Assembly (NCBI RefSeq): GCF_022458985.1 | Contig: NC_061773.1 | Location: forward strand, 998,001-1,062,000 | DNA: 64,000 nt | Source: Mugil cephalus | Lineage: Eukaryota > Chordata > Actinopteri > Mugiliformes > Mugilidae | Direction of reading: 5' to 3' | In this document: positions 1 to 16,290 of the stretch, in pieces | How positions within the stretch are numbered: position 1 is the first letter of the stretch | Layout: every line of letters starts with the position of its first letter | Position numbers and translations under genes: made by a program | Notes under the pieces: generated by a model | Told to the model about the DNA's origin: nothing | What the model saw: the letters and a program-made list of their open reading frames with translations, nothing else | Databases searched by the model: none

Positions 1-2397
1 GAGGTAAACATTTAGATCATTTATTTAGAAAACTCTTTAGCAACACTAAATAGAGATGAGATACATTTCAACAACATGGCTTAAATTTTTGAAAATAAAT
101 TGTTACCTTGCAGCTTCTTCCTAATTTATGCGTTATGTACATAATAAATATTAAATTCACCTTTTTTTAAATTGTGCCACCATAATAGGGAAAAGTGCCT
201 AACAGTACGAAATAGTGGTTCTTTGGCTCAGCCCTGGGGAAATTATTTGGTGCTATTCAGAACCACACTCATGCTGTTCTAAAAACAGTCAGAAAACAAA
301 GTACTACCTTTAAATGATATTACCGAGCATCTAGACAATTGAAATATTTAAAATGTGCGAATCCATACAATACTGAGTTCACTATATGACACAAAGCAAC
401 CATTTGCAAATGCTAACGTGATCTCAAATATTCACTTGGAGCCATGAATGGTTGTGTGGTTTCAGTATAGCGTCAAATCTTTATATAGCATCAAAATACC
501 AGTTAAGATAAACACAGTGAAAAATCAACAGGCCTTTGCCAGCGATACACAAACATTTATGGACTCAAACCAGCAGTTGAATCTTAGTTTAGCGTTTTTG
601 CGACCTCCTCGATTTTAAATACATCCTGGACAAATTAGTTGTTTCATCAAAATCTATATTTGTTGATATTAATGCAGTGCACATGGAAGATAAATCTCAT
701 CCACTAATGTCCTGTTCATCAACGTTTCAAAGTTTTAACTTTTGTGCCCAAGTTGGTGACCTAGACTTCATGCAGCCTCCTGGACAAAAAACCTATTGTG
801 CTTAAACTATTTTAAGTCAAATATCCACTGGAGATTCAGGTTCTGATGGCCTCCTTTTAACTGGCACATTTCTCTTTATGTTTCATATCTGCACAAACAA
901 CCGATAGAGGATTATAGATCACAACTGACAAAATCAAAAATTATAACATCTGTTTCTTTCAATGGTAATAAAGTGACTGTAACTGCAGACTGAAATGTTT
1001 TCATAGGAAAAATAATTATGAATTGCATTTGTGTGGATGGTAGTAAACTGCATTAATGTGAAAGCAACATCTGTGATATGCCTTGCACATTTAGACTTTG
1101 ACTGGAAATTAGATGAGGGTTTAAAAAAAAAAAATCAGTTCAAACCTAGATGAATAGGACAAATTCATACTTTAAAACAACAGGCCAGAGACTTCATAGT
1201 GTCTAGAAAACAATGAATAAGTCATGTTCTTGATCAACACCCACAGATGAAGATTTGTTTTTATGACATCAAAAGCAGCTAGCTCATGTCCTTCAATCTG
1301 TTCAACGAGGTGAAGAAAGGCACAATACAACAATGACATAACACCAACACAATGTTTAAATAAAGCATAAATTGGTGGTAGTGTTGGTTTGCAGTGGATG
1401 TGGTCATGAAAGGGAAAACTTAAATAACCCATCCACTTCGGTAATCTCTAAAATTGTGGCAGTGACACTTGAAAGCCTTTCCACCAGGTTTTCCTCATAG
1501 TTTTGAGAGAAATGTGCAGATCATTAATGTCTTCTAGAAAATGGTTTAATATAATCAGAATATTCTGGCAGGTATCAGTGCAACAGAAGCAGTCATAGAA
1601 AAGAAAAACAAACAATTCACCGCCCTGCACGGCTTTAACACAAATAAAGACCTTCATTTTACACTTTACCTATTTAGTTTGCTTCCAAAGAACACAAGGT
1701 CTCCTCGGATCACACACAAACAATAACACACACACACAATTAGATCTGTTCATTTGACCCCCTGTTAAAAACCAAAGTGCATTTCCAATTCACAGACAGT
1801 CCCCCCAACTTCTAATTGACTTCGACCTGGTTTCTGAGTTTGGTCTGCACTTTTATTCACACTGTGAAATGCAATTAATTGTCCACAATGGAAACAACTT
1901 TGTCAAAAGTAAGGTTTGTAAGGGAATCATTTCATTGCATGTGGTGCTTTTAGAACAAGGCATTAACATCTGTACAGATTCCATCGCAGGAAAATCTATA
2001 AACATCATATTTGGTTTTTGATATAATCTCTGTTAAAGTGCTCAAAAAGGGAACTTCATGTTATGGACAAAAGTCTGACTCACCTACTATAATATGTGCA
2101 CTGGGTTTGAACCCAGAGTTCTGGAGCAAGGCATGTCTAGATGAAAAAATGCTTTGGCTCTTCCTCTACTTTAAAACACATTTAATTAAAAATGCATTTG
2201 TTGTTAAAGTGCATTGAATTTTGGGGTCATATAAATTAGCTTTTCGTTAATGATGACACATGCAAACTGTGCCTGTTTGCAATAATCAGTTTCATGCCAT
2301 CAGTGACCTCTTTAACACATGTGCAGACCAAACCCAGTCAGGTCCTCGTCTCAGTGTTAAAAAGCTCTAGGCAAAGCAGGTTGTCCATCTTTTATCC
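1..2397 (-). other. ikzf4: Probable ikzf4 3' untranslated region and downstream flank
   Basis: No conserved coding region is visible on either strand in this stretch; the longest open frames are under 90 codons and match nothing I recognise. It lies directly downstream of the ikzf4 stop codon on the minus strand and is AT-rich, as vertebrate 3'UTRs are. A minus-strand AATAAA (TTTATT on the plus strand) is present at 1852-1857, about 540 bases after the stop. Further AATAAA-like motifs occur lower down, so where the transcript ends cannot be decided from sequence alone. Confidence 0.4.
1852..1857 (-). terminator. Candidate polyadenylation signal of ikzf4
   Basis: A minus-strand AATAAA hexamer about 540 bases downstream of the ikzf4 stop codon. 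It is the first canonical hexamer I noticed, but other candidates exist further on, so usage is inferred. Confidence 0.3.
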
Positions 2398-5928
<3,531 letters not shown>

Positions 5929-7160
5929 GCTAGTTCAAGCTGGCTGCTGAAACAACATTTAAATCGGAAGTGAATCCTCTCTCACATACAGCATCTCACA
6001 GCACTGATTCACTGAAATATAAACATAATCACTCTACAACCTCCATTCATGTAATGGAAACAGTAAATTTTACAAGTTCCGGCCAGGTTTCACATCACAT
6101 TGTGAAATAAAAACGTATATCAAGTTAGCTTGATATGAATAAAGATGTCTGACAATTAAAATATAGTAGACACTTTAAACTAAAAAAAAAAAAAGGAAAA
6201 AAAAGGAAAAGGAAATGCTAGCATGGATCCTGGCTAACTATAACGTACTACTGCTAACTTGTTGGTGTGTGCCAAGCTAGTTAGGCCAAACATTTTGGAC
6301 TGCACAAATATTTAACTGCAACATTAGCCTTTGGTTTTATCAGTAATGCAAAATGAACGTTGGTTAATAAATTGTACCAGAAAACAATTAGCTATAAGTT
6401 AGCGCCTCAACAGCCACACGCCAGACCCACCAACAATTAGGACGAGCCATAACAAAATTGCTGAAGTAACCTGAAGTTGAGCTAATCTAACGTCAGGCCC
6501 ATCTGAGACAAACTGACCTGGAATCTAGAGATAATAGCGAAAGACAGCGTTGGCAACGTTTACATAACGGTGGCGTTGAGATAACCAAAGTTTAAGGCCT
6601 TGATGGCTAACGTTAGCTTACTGCATGGGATGGAAATTAGCGTTGGCCAAGTTAGCTAAACTAAACACTGTAACGTTACAACAATTTGCCATCGTCGACA
6701 GCTTGCGCAAAAGCATGGAGCAAAGTTACAACTTCGTAACATATGCGACGACTCCACTAAATAATGCTGACATGTGATATAAATAGACTGGTTATAGCGG
6801 AACTGGACATTCAACAATCCTCGGCGTCGTGTTTAATGCTAGCCTGAAGTCTCTTAGCTAGCTAGCACAGCAGCCAGTGTTTCCTACGCGGTTGCTATGG
6901 CAACCGCCGCCACCCAAAACGCTACAATTAGCTAGCTAAGCGGTTAGCCTGCTAGCTTGCTCTCCTTGAAGCCTTAAATCTAACTTTTATAAAACAACAC
7001 AGCGGAGACGGACAACTAGAAGTCCTTTTACCACTGCCTAGTTCTCGAGTACCTATGGTATTACCTGTCCCTGTCAGGGCCTCTTCACTGAGGTTATTCT
7101 ATATTTTCATGTGCCTGTTTTTATGACGACTGCATCTCCCGGCAGGGGTTACCTCCAGCT
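5929..7160 (-). promoter_or_regulatory. ikzf4 5'UTR and promoter region
   Basis: Upstream of the ikzf4 ATG, a minus-strand acceptor (TTTCAG) near 5948 suggests a non-coding first exon. From about 6400 to 7150 the sequence becomes richer in CpG and GCTAGC/GCTAACGTTAGC-type words, as at other fish promoters. It holds a perfect X-box at 6891-6904. The exact transcription start is not visible. Confidence 0.45.
6891..6904. promoter_or_regulatory. X-box (RFX-type) palindrome
   Basis: GTTGCTATGGCAAC is an almost perfectly symmetric inverted repeat matching the RFX-family X-box consensus (GTTRCCATGGYAAC-like). It sits in the presumed ikzf4 promoter or first exon. Function is inferred from the motif alone. 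Confidence 0.55.
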
Positions 7161-7236
7161 TCAAATCACATCCGGGTTGGATCCCAAATAAAAGTCACAT
7201 GTGCAATCGGTTGATTGGTTGTGTCATTTCTAAGTA

Positions 7237-7271
7237 TAGACTCTATAGAGTCTACTATAGTCTATAGACTA
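7237..7271. repeat. Pair of adjacent short palindromes
   Basis: An 18-base perfect palindrome (TAGACTCTATAGAGTCTA, 7237-7254) is followed by a related 14-base perfect palindrome (TAGTCTATAGACTA, 7258-7271). The rest of the ikzf4/rheb intergenic stretch (about 7160-8118) is AT-rich, and I see no gene in it. Confidence 0.6.
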
Positions 7272-8118
7272 CTATACACTCGGGTGATATATATATATAT
7301 AAAATTTAATACAATTGAGAAACACATGGTGGTACAACATAATTCAACTGCACTACAAACAAACGTCTCCAAAGTTAAAACACAATTGAATCATCAGCTC
7401 TCTCAGTTAAATAAATGCTTAATACCATAACTTTCATGAACTTTTGAATCCTTTAATGCATCTTGTTTGTGTCTTAATGCACGATTAATATGGTAGAGTT
7501 TATCATCTACGTATATTTTCTCTATATCATATTCCAAACTTATGTGTATGTGTATTACACTAACGACCACAACAAATTCCTGAGAGTGAACTTGTCTGTC
7601 ATTAAAGAGAATTCTGATTCTGAATTTAAGCTTTAGTGAAGGACTGTTGTCAGCAAATATTCTGACTATCGTATTGTAAAACTTTTATTTTTATAAACTA
7701 TGTACCGGGAATTGGCTTATGAAGGTCAGTCAAGTCTAAATGGACAGTGGTCAGGAACATGCTGGGACTTACAAGAGTGACCTCTACTGTAAAAATTGGC
7801 CTGAATGGGCGTCCATGTCACTTCTGACGTATAGGCTGGTTTTACGACGGTGTGCTTACACAATGTCAGTTTCCGTCAGTTTGACTTGTGGATCGTAACC
7901 GCGTTGAACCACGAGCTTTTTTGTTTCCAGTTTCAGTTGAAAAGACAATTTCTTAATTACAATTTACCTGTCGATATCGACGACTGCACCAGATACACCA
8001 GAATAGTAGAATTTTTGGTGATAAGTACAAGGTGTATTTGTTGTTGTTAAATTTTGAAGTTTCAGCTCGAGGCCCAGCGGAGAGCTCGAACGGCGGCGGC
8101 TCTGAAAAGTTTGTTGTT

Positions 8119-8128
8119 GTCACGTGAC
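8119..8128. promoter_or_regulatory. CLEAR-type E-box GTCACGTGAC upstream of rheb
   Basis: A perfect 10-base palindrome about 93 bases before the rheb ATG. It equals the core of the CLEAR element bound by TFEB/TFE3/MITF and is also a strong USF-type E-box. The surrounding 8080-8220 is GC-rich and likely holds the transcription start. Confidence 0.6.
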
Positions 8129-8220
8129 CTTAGACGAATGTGGCGATAAAACTTTGTTTAGATACTAAAACTAGGTGGCGTAGTACATTTTCAAAACCTA
8201 TTGAACACAGTTTCACCACA

Positions 8221-11200
8221 ATGCCTCAACCAAAATACCGAAAGATCGCCGTAATTGGTTACCGATCTGTAGGTGAGTACTACATTTTCGAGCTCGCGCA
8301 CAGCTAACGTTAGGCAGCTAGCTGGCTAACAAGCTAACGTCCTGGCTTTGTTTTCATCTTCAGTCATCCGAATGACAACAACACCACCAACGCTAGCTCA
8401 CCTCTGTTCTGGCTTCTCTGTTATATGGATCCACCGCGCAGTTTATCACACTCAATTTAACATTTTCTTGCTGTTAACCACACGTTACTAGATGGGAAAT
8501 GATATGTGAAAATAGAGTTAGCTCAGCCGGTCATATACTGGTACAGTGCCAAATGATGTGCGGATTGAAACTTGTTGCCTAGCATGTTAGTCATAATACG
8601 TGTATGCTGTACACATACATTATATGATCGGTGTTACACCAGATTTTGTTCCACATCAAATTAGATTAGATCGCATTTTATTGTCATTACACATGTCCAA
8701 GCACAAGGCATCCAACGCCCTTAACATCCAACCAGAAATGCAGAAGCAGTATATATATGGCTAATTAAAGTGAAAACAGACCGTTTTCCATTGTACACAA
8801 TGGTTATATAAATCAGGATTTGTACAGATATTGCAGCTGGATATTTACAGTATAGAACTTTGGTTAATAGAAACTATGCCTACTACAGCAGCATATGTAA
8901 GTACATATGTAATATGCATATTTATCTTTTAAATATATTTCTATTTACTCTTTAATGAAGACGATGTAGGCTACTGCCATTTAAATATATACATTTCCAA
9001 ATCACAATTTTATTTGACCATGAATGCTCACACATACAAGGAATTTGTCTGCGTTTACACCTTGCTCTCAGTGTCATTATATAGGGTGTATGTATCATAA
9101 GGGAGAATGTGGATGGGACTTTTATATACAAGTTTCTGTGTAAATGTGCTCTTGTGCTCTAAATATCTGTATATACATATAGTTATTTAAAGAGAAAACT
9201 ATTTGAGGAAATATTTGTGGGAAACATATCCTGTTGATTGTACATTGCAAGAAGTCTTCCATGTGCATGACCAAAAAGAAAACATGTAAAAGCTTACGAC
9301 TCAGCACAAGCACAATAGAATTTGCAAATTTTGCTGAAAATCATAACACCATAGATACATTTATACATAGATACACACATTTTGAATGCTCTTTAGAGTT
9401 CGTGTATTTATCACATGTCTATTACAAGAAATCCTTTCCTGTCCTTTCCTCTTGAAGTCAGATCATAGATTTCATGGCAAAATGGCATTCATTAGGTGAA
9501 ATTTCACCAAACTTGTGTCATATAAATGTCTGTATCTCCAGACCTCCTCAATTAACCTTACAGATTCTTTATTGATCCAAAACAATCAATTCGAAAATCG
9601 CTACCAAAGACACACCATGTTTTAACATGGATAACAGAATATGTATGTGATAAAGATATATATAGATAGATAGATATGGAAAAAAATATAAATTTATTAT
9701 TATAAAATTACTTTGACAGTATAACTGAAATCCCTGATCAGTTCACAAAATGTGCGGTAATAATATACATATATGATAACGTAGTGGATTCAAGAGTTTT
9801 CAAGCTTTCAGTGATATTTAAAAAATGTTAAAAACCAATAAGCATTTTTACATTTCTCCTCCTTGCACAGGAAAGTCATCTCTTACAATACAGTTTGTGG
9901 AAGGACAATTTGTTGACTCCTATGACCCCACCATCGAAAACAGTGAGTGTAATCTTTAGGCCTGTTGGTAACATTTTGTAGCAAAGAAAATCATGGTAGT
10001 TTTGGCTTATTGTAAGAATTGTTTAACTAGCCCATGCTTCTCCTCAGCCTTTAACAAAATGGTCAGCGTGAATGGTCAAGACTTCAATCTTCAGCTAGTT
10101 GATACAGCTGGGCAAGTAAGTAGTGAATCCACTCTTATGACTGACATTGACGTTTTTTTAATCTAACCATGCAGATATTATGACAAGGAATCTGATAGAA
10201 GCTGCAGTTTTTTAATAATGTTGTATTTGTCAATGACATTACAACACTTATTCTCTGTTTGTAGGATGAGTACTCAATTTTTCCACAATCCCACTCAATG
10301 GACATTCATGGCTATGTCCTTGTCTATTCAGTGACTTCCATGAAAAGGTGAGTGATGCATTGACCCTCAAACACAGGAGTGTAATCTAGTCAAGTACTTG
10401 AGAGGCCTTAAATCTACCTTTCTGCAGTTATATATGTTCATGCGTGATCACTACTTAAATGGAACACAGTTAAGAGTATATTTGTGTATTTTTGAACTCA
10501 CTGACTATTGATATCTGTATGTGTTCAGTTTTGAAGTTGTGCAGGTTCTACATGACAAGCTGCTAGACATGGTTGGGAAGATTCAGTAAGTTTAGATGAT
10601 TCTTTAAACTTCTTTCTTTACAAAATGATCTTTTTGTTTCCAAATTAGTTTATTTTTTTTTCAACAAGACTATTTTCTTTTTAGGGTCCCAACTGTTCTT
10701 GTAGGGAACAAAAAAGATCTTCACATGGAAAGGTAATAAATAGGAATAAAAAATCTTTAGAGTATAAGATGGGTATAAATATACTGGCACTTTGTGTAAT
10801 TCATAATTAAAGATACTTTAATGGTAAATGTAACCATTTGTAATTTTGGCAGTTTCAGAAAAGGTCATGTGTTGTCCTTGTATATTTCTTTTTGGCAATC
10901 AATTGCCTGTGTAGCCAATGCTTGGTGACTTATTGAGTATAACATAAAAAAATTAAAATACTATTTTCCTTTCTTGTCTCAGAGTGATCAAGCCAGAGGA
11001 GGGAAAAAAACTCGCTGATTCCTGGGGTGCTGCGTTCATGGAGTCCTCAGCCAAGGAGAATGAGGTAATGATAGATAAGGATGCCAACTCATCGGAGCAG
11101 TCCACATTTTATCTCTGACACAGATTCACACTCTGTTAACAATATTTTTGCAATGCAGACTGCTGTGGAGGTTTTCAAGCGGATCATATTGGAGATGGAG

Positions 11201-11251
11201 AAAGCTGATGGAAATGCACCGGCAGAGGAGAGGAAGTGTGCTGTGATGTAA
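8221..11251 (+). CDS. rheb: Rheb small GTPase, eight exons, complete
   Basis: Ras-superfamily GTPase that activates mTORC1 on lysosomal membranes and is switched off by the TSC complex. Exons: 8221-8272, 9871-9942, 10048-10115, 10265-10347, 10529-10585, 10685-10732, 10983-11064, 11159-11251. Total 555 bases, giving 184 residues, exactly the usual Rheb length. Visible elements: P-loop GYRSVGKSS (residues 13-21, with the Rheb-specific Arg in place of the Ras Gly12), effector region SYDPTIENTF, DTAGQDEYS, NKKD, ESSAKEN, and a C-terminal CAVM farnesylation box. The start has A at -3. It is head-to-head with ikzf4 and upstream of prkag1 in the same direction. Human RHEBL1, not RHEB, neighbours PRKAG1, so this locus is positionally RHEBL1-like although the sequence reads as RHEB; rhebl1 is the alternative name. 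Confidence 0.95.
8658..8770. mobile_element. Possible short retroelement tail in rheb intron 1
   Basis: This segment (around TTTTATTGTCATTACACATG) resembles the 3' ends of dispersed fish retroelements. A second short stretch near 9565-9580 (TTCTTTATTGATCC) also looks like a LINE tail. No ends or target duplications were defined. Confidence 0.3.
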
Positions 11252-12725
11252 AAGTGTTTCCAGGACATCAGTAAGCTGATTTACTGAAGACAGGAGGCAC
11301 AACTTCACCAGCTTGCCAATCGTGACCTCATCAGCACCAAGACACTGCAGTGGAACTTTTCAACTTCGTTGTGACCAGATTGATTTACATTACAAAGCCG
11401 CCGCTCAGCCAGTTGATAAACTATCACTAATTGTAATCGCAGGGAGAGTTTTCCAAGATTAATTTCTGTTTTAAACCTGAAACCACCTTCTTTAAATACT
11501 GAAATGTAATCCATGACTAGGAAGAATACTGATATTGGATTCAATCAAATGCGAAGAAAAATAGTAGGACTGCCGAAATATTTTGGTCCAAATTGTCTGT
11601 TTGATTTTTTTTTGTAATGTTTGGGACATAATTGACTTCTGTCTCAAACATTTGAGTTATGAACAGTGGGGACTGATTAATAACCTTTCTGAGGATTTGT
11701 GTATTTTTTCATCAGATCTATTTTACAGCCATCCAGAGTCACAGTACACATTGCTTTAAATGTGGTGTTCAGGTGTTGCTATTTCTCACATATGTTGTAT
11801 TTCCTTCAACACCCTGTATTGGGATTTCACACATGAAATCTCACTCTGTTCTCGCAGTTCTCACTGTAGTTTTTATCAACCCATCTTCAGGTACCGTTTA
11901 CCAGTGAACTATGGAGCTGTGTCTTCATGACGGAGGAGTCTTACTGTATATTTAAAACCACATATTTTTAGCCCTTCTGCTAAGCAGATAGACCTTGGTT
12001 ATTTCTACAGTTTCCTTTCTTCTTATTAACTGTAATAAAGATGTTATGGACAGCACAGTTTTAGTATAGATTGGATTGATCTTGCTAAGTACCTGTTATG
12101 GCCTTTTTATCAATAGTAATAGAATCTTAGAAACTGGTTTGGTACTATTGGTTATACTTTGAGTGTGGTGCACACTCTCTTCAACATCCTTAGTCGACTG
12201 CCTTCATATATGTGCATTGTAATTATGAACAGTTTTTAAATTACATTTTAACATTGCCTATGACAATTTAAGTGGCCAAAAAGGTTGGTTAGTAATTTTT
12301 GAACTCATTGTTCAGATTTGATGGTTAATACAGGCTTGATAAATCTAAGCCAGTACTATATGACCTGTTTTTCAAACATCTTGACGCCTTACATAAAGCA
12401 TGACAGACGGTGAATTTTCCTTCACAAACCCCATGTTATTTTTGTAGTGGGTGATTGTAATTTTATCAAGTGCTTTGCTGAGTAAATGGTTGATGAACGT
12501 TGAACAGACGCTGGTGATGCTGTGTCTTGTGCCTTACAGTTGTTCAAACTCTTTCATCTAATTCTTTTCATGACTCAAGGTGCTTTTTTTTTTCTTCTGT
12601 TGACTTGACACCATGGGTGCAGGTGTTGTGCACCTGAACACCAATATTCCCTTGTGAGTCAATGTTGATTCAGAAACCTTGCTGTAAACAGTTTTGTATA
12701 TAAATAAATCTGTTACTCATTTCAT
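11252..12725 (+). other. rheb: rheb 3' untranslated region
   Basis: About 1.45 kb between the rheb stop and an AATAAA at 12703-12708. There is no coding potential and it is moderately AT-rich. A further AATAAA near 12960 could serve as a distal site. Confidence 0.6.
12703..12708 (+). terminator. Candidate rheb polyadenylation signal
   Basis: Canonical AATAAA followed within 30 bases by T- and TG-rich sequence, placed where the rheb 3'UTR would plausibly end. Confidence 0.55.
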
Positions 12726-13100
12726 GTGTCTGCTGAGTTTTGCTGCATTATTTAGGTAGCTAAACCTAATTTTATGTATTTAGCATATCTGCGAAATCTA
12801 GAGTAGATTTTTGCTTTAAGATGCAATTTATTAAAATATCATTTTTGGGTGGGGGGTAAAATACTGTATCTCATTCAAAATGAAGTTAATAATAACCATA
12901 ACATTTGGAGGACACGTTGTGAGGTTAGTATTAAAATGGGACGATGATGTTGTCCCTTAAAATAAAGTCCTTTTATTTTTCAAACTTGCCTGGACCTGGA
13001 TTTTTTAGCATTCAAAAAGCATTCAAGCATACACTGCTCACCTTGCACATATGACACATTTCTATGCGTATATTATTATTATTACATAACTGTTGCTGCC

Positions 13101-13149
<49 letters not shown>
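13101..13149 (+). repeat. (ATCT)n microsatellite, about 12 units
   Basis: Uninterrupted tetranucleotide repeat in the rheb-prkag1 intergenic region. Nothing else recognisable lies between 12726 and about 14270. Confidence 0.95.
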
Positions 13150-14269
13150 GCCAACCCTTTCACTTGGCCCTTAGCACTAGATGGACCTTAGCACAGGAAC
13201 ACCAAAAAAACAAAGAAAAGAAAGAAAGACAGGTGTAAACTAACATAAAATTTAAACTGGATGATCTAATCTAATCTACTGATAATCTAAATGTATGCAT
13301 CCAATTAGAACTAATTACTGTAACCTGCAGCATAAAATATATATGTAATGTGTGAAACAAAGCCCGTGTTGTCTTTTATCTGTAAACTATATGGAAAGCG
13401 TGAAAAGAAAACTATTGAAAGCAACTAATTGAGAGCACAAATGAACTACAAACTGAAGGTGTCAGTGCCAGGGGGTTATCCACTTCCATTCTGTTGGGTG
13501 ACTGTGGGTGTAGCCATCACAAGGCCATATGAGGCCACAGAGCTTAGTTTTGACAGCGAGTGTCTCACATGTGGAGCACCTTATTTCTTTTTTGCTTTTT
13601 GCACCCTAAACATTTTCAAGTCTGTCTTGATAAAGTCAACCACCTTCCAATACTCATCATCAAGTGCCATTGAAAGGGTATGATATGGCAAAAGAGGAAA
13701 TCAGGGATTAAAGGGAAAGTGTTAACTTACCCCAAATCTGCAGCCTCCCAAATCTAAAAGTATATTATTGGCCTTCACAGCTAATTGAGTAAATAAAGTG
13801 GTTAAAGCTTAATAATCAATTAAATTGGCGTGAGATGGAATAAAGCTCTAGCCCCCATTCACCTCTAGAGTCATTACCATTGATAGTGGGTGTACTTAGA
13901 GTCAACATCCAGTCAGTTGTGAGAAAATATTTAAATCTACCACCATCAATATCAAGTAAGTTAACATATAGTTAACATTAGGGACTCTACTGAGTAGGAT
14001 GGAGCTGGGTTTTCTGGGCTGGGCAGAGAAAGGGATCATTGTTATCCATTAGCTGTTTGAAGGGTGTAATATAAATCATTTAATCAGTTGAAAAAAATAT
14101 ATGGGCTCAGCTCTAGGGATCATTTTAAATATTTACAAATCAGATGCTATTTCATGTCACATAAAGGTTGGGATACACTAAAACCACCACCATCCCCACT
14201 GGAGTCAATACTAATTAGCTTATCTTAGAAAAGGATAATATGAAAATTGTATCAAAGGTGTATGAATTC

Positions 14270-15180
14270 CTGCAATCCTTTTTGACATGTGATATCTTGG
14301 ATATTAAGGAGAAATGGGAATTAGAGTTAAATGTGACTACTGAGGATAAAGACTGGGAGGGGGTGTGCAAGAGCTCATAAAATTACCAGTAGTCCAGCCT
14401 GGAAAGAATTTAGTTAATTAGTTAATCAGATGTTTTAGAACTCCTAGTATTGTTTCTAAATATGATCAAAGAATAACAAAGTTATGTTGGAGAGATTGCA
14501 AGCAGATTGGGGATCATCCACGTATTTTTTGGAAATTGTCCAGAATTGAATTCGTACTGGCAATGTATCCATTCAGAGATACTAGCTATCCTAGGTATTG
14601 ATTTAACCTTGGATATTTTAGGCCTGATCCCAGTCATAAAAAGTATATATTAGATACTCTCCTACTGATTGCAAGGAAGATTATCATCTTATTTTGGTGG
14701 AATCCTCATCCGCCCACGATACAGCAAAACGGAAATAATAACATAGTTTCCACATACTTCATGGAAAAAATAACAGCCAAAATACAATTAAAATCTGATT
14801 TTTTTTTTTATTTTTTAATTTTTTTTTTTTTTTGAGAAGATGGAGCCCAGTAATTGATTATTTGAAATTGGCAATGTATGTGAGGCTCTACCTCCCCCAA
14901 ATTATTTGTCTGTTGTTGTTTTTTCTGTTTGTTTGTTTGATTTTTTTTTCTCACCCACATATTATTGGTATAATGCTATGAATTGGTTGGATTTGTTGAG
15001 GATGAGGGTTGTGTTTGAGTGTAGTAATAATTTTATTTCATTTTATTGTGTTTACTAATCCTGAGGAGACCTGCAAGTCTGTTACATTATTTCACATTTT
15101 TATTGTAAATGTATTGTGTTTTATGTTTTTAAGTAAATGAGTTTATAATCTGTGGCAATGGAAAAAAACAAACAAAAAAC
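14270..15180 (+). mobile_element. L1/Tx1-like LINE, degraded 3' end
   Basis: Frames on the plus strand contain broken words of an L1-type ORF2 C-terminal region: a KWELELN segment at about 14320, CKQIGDHPRIFWKLS at about 14500, and MEKITAKIQLKSD followed by a poly-T interruption and RRWSPVIDYL near 14760-14870. Stops and frameshifts break the frame. The piece ends in an A-rich tract at about 15160-15200. Family assignment rests on remembered protein words. Confidence 0.6.
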
Positions 15181-15859
15181 ATTATGTTTAAAAAAAAAAG
15201 GATATGGTGTTTAAAAAATTCTGAAGGTGTCCAAATCACAGTACCTCTGCTACATACATCTGGGCTACACTTGATATATGTAACCGTGATCTAGTTTCAT
15301 TGTCATTATACCTTCCTCACTGGCAGTTAGACAGAACTTTGAGTCTTTGGCACCTTCATGTAGAGTGGTTTTTTGTTTGTTTGTTTGTTTGTTTGTTTTT
15401 TGTTTTTTTGCACTAAAGGACACCATCTCTAACATGCCAGGCCCAGGCTCACAGTAAGCACAGGTCACCAGGCCCCCTGGTGAAGCACTGATCCGTGGCA
15501 GCTGGCTAGCGATAAATCCTGATGCTGCAACCTTGAGGTCTGCATGGCCATCTTCAAGGCCATCAGGTAGGATTCTCTAGCAGTGTTCTCATTTTCTACG
15601 CCTCATCTGATGAAAACAGCACAACAATGAGATATATGGATGATACTGGATGTACATGTTCATTATGTCAAAAGAAACCCTAACAGTGTAAGGTTATATA
15701 TCATTTCTCAATCCAGTTCTCAGTTGTATTTGTTCATACTAAAGTAGTAAAATGCTTCAGGTTGTCTTGCTTCATAAACCTATACGTATAACACTCACTG
15801 GCTCAATTGCCCTAACTCTTCGTGGCCTACTTTTAACACGGTGTCCACATTGGTCCATA

Positions 15860-16290
15860 TTAACATAACAGCATCACACAGTTGCAGCAGATTTGTCGGC
15901 TTCACATCTATGATGTGAATCTCCTGTTCCACCACATCCCAAAGGTGCTCTATTGGATTGAGATGTGGTGACTGTGGAGGCCATTGGAGTACAGTGAACT
16001 CATTGTCATGTTCAAGAAACCAGTTTGAGATGATATGAGCTTTGTGACATGGTGCATTATCCTGCTGGAAGTAGCCGTCAGAAGATGGTACACTGTGGTC
16101 ATAAAGGGATGGACATGGTCAACAGCAACTATCAAATCAGGCAGGCTGTGGCATTTAAACCATGCTCAAATTGTGCTAAGAGGCCCAAAGTGGATACTTT
16201 CTCTTTTTCTGACCATTCTCTGTAAACTCTATAGATGGTTGTGCGTGAAAATCCCAGTAGATAAGCAGTTTCTGAAACACTCAGCAAATA
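15860..16290 (-). mobile_element. Tc1/mariner-like element remnant
   Basis: The minus strand holds the catalytic-domain end of a Tc1-like transposase, with FLEHDNEFTVLQWPPQSPHL leading into NPIEHLWD (15930-16020). It is followed by degraded upstream parts up to about 16290. Part of the N-terminal half appears deleted, because words from its DNA-binding region (near 16210-16280) sit much closer to the catalytic part than normal. It is non-functional and distinct from the copy at 23327-24924. Confidence 0.7.

Noticed and set aside
13101-13149. Regular repeats considered as a CRISPR-like array
   Set aside because: A plain tetranucleotide microsatellite without spacers in a vertebrate genome.
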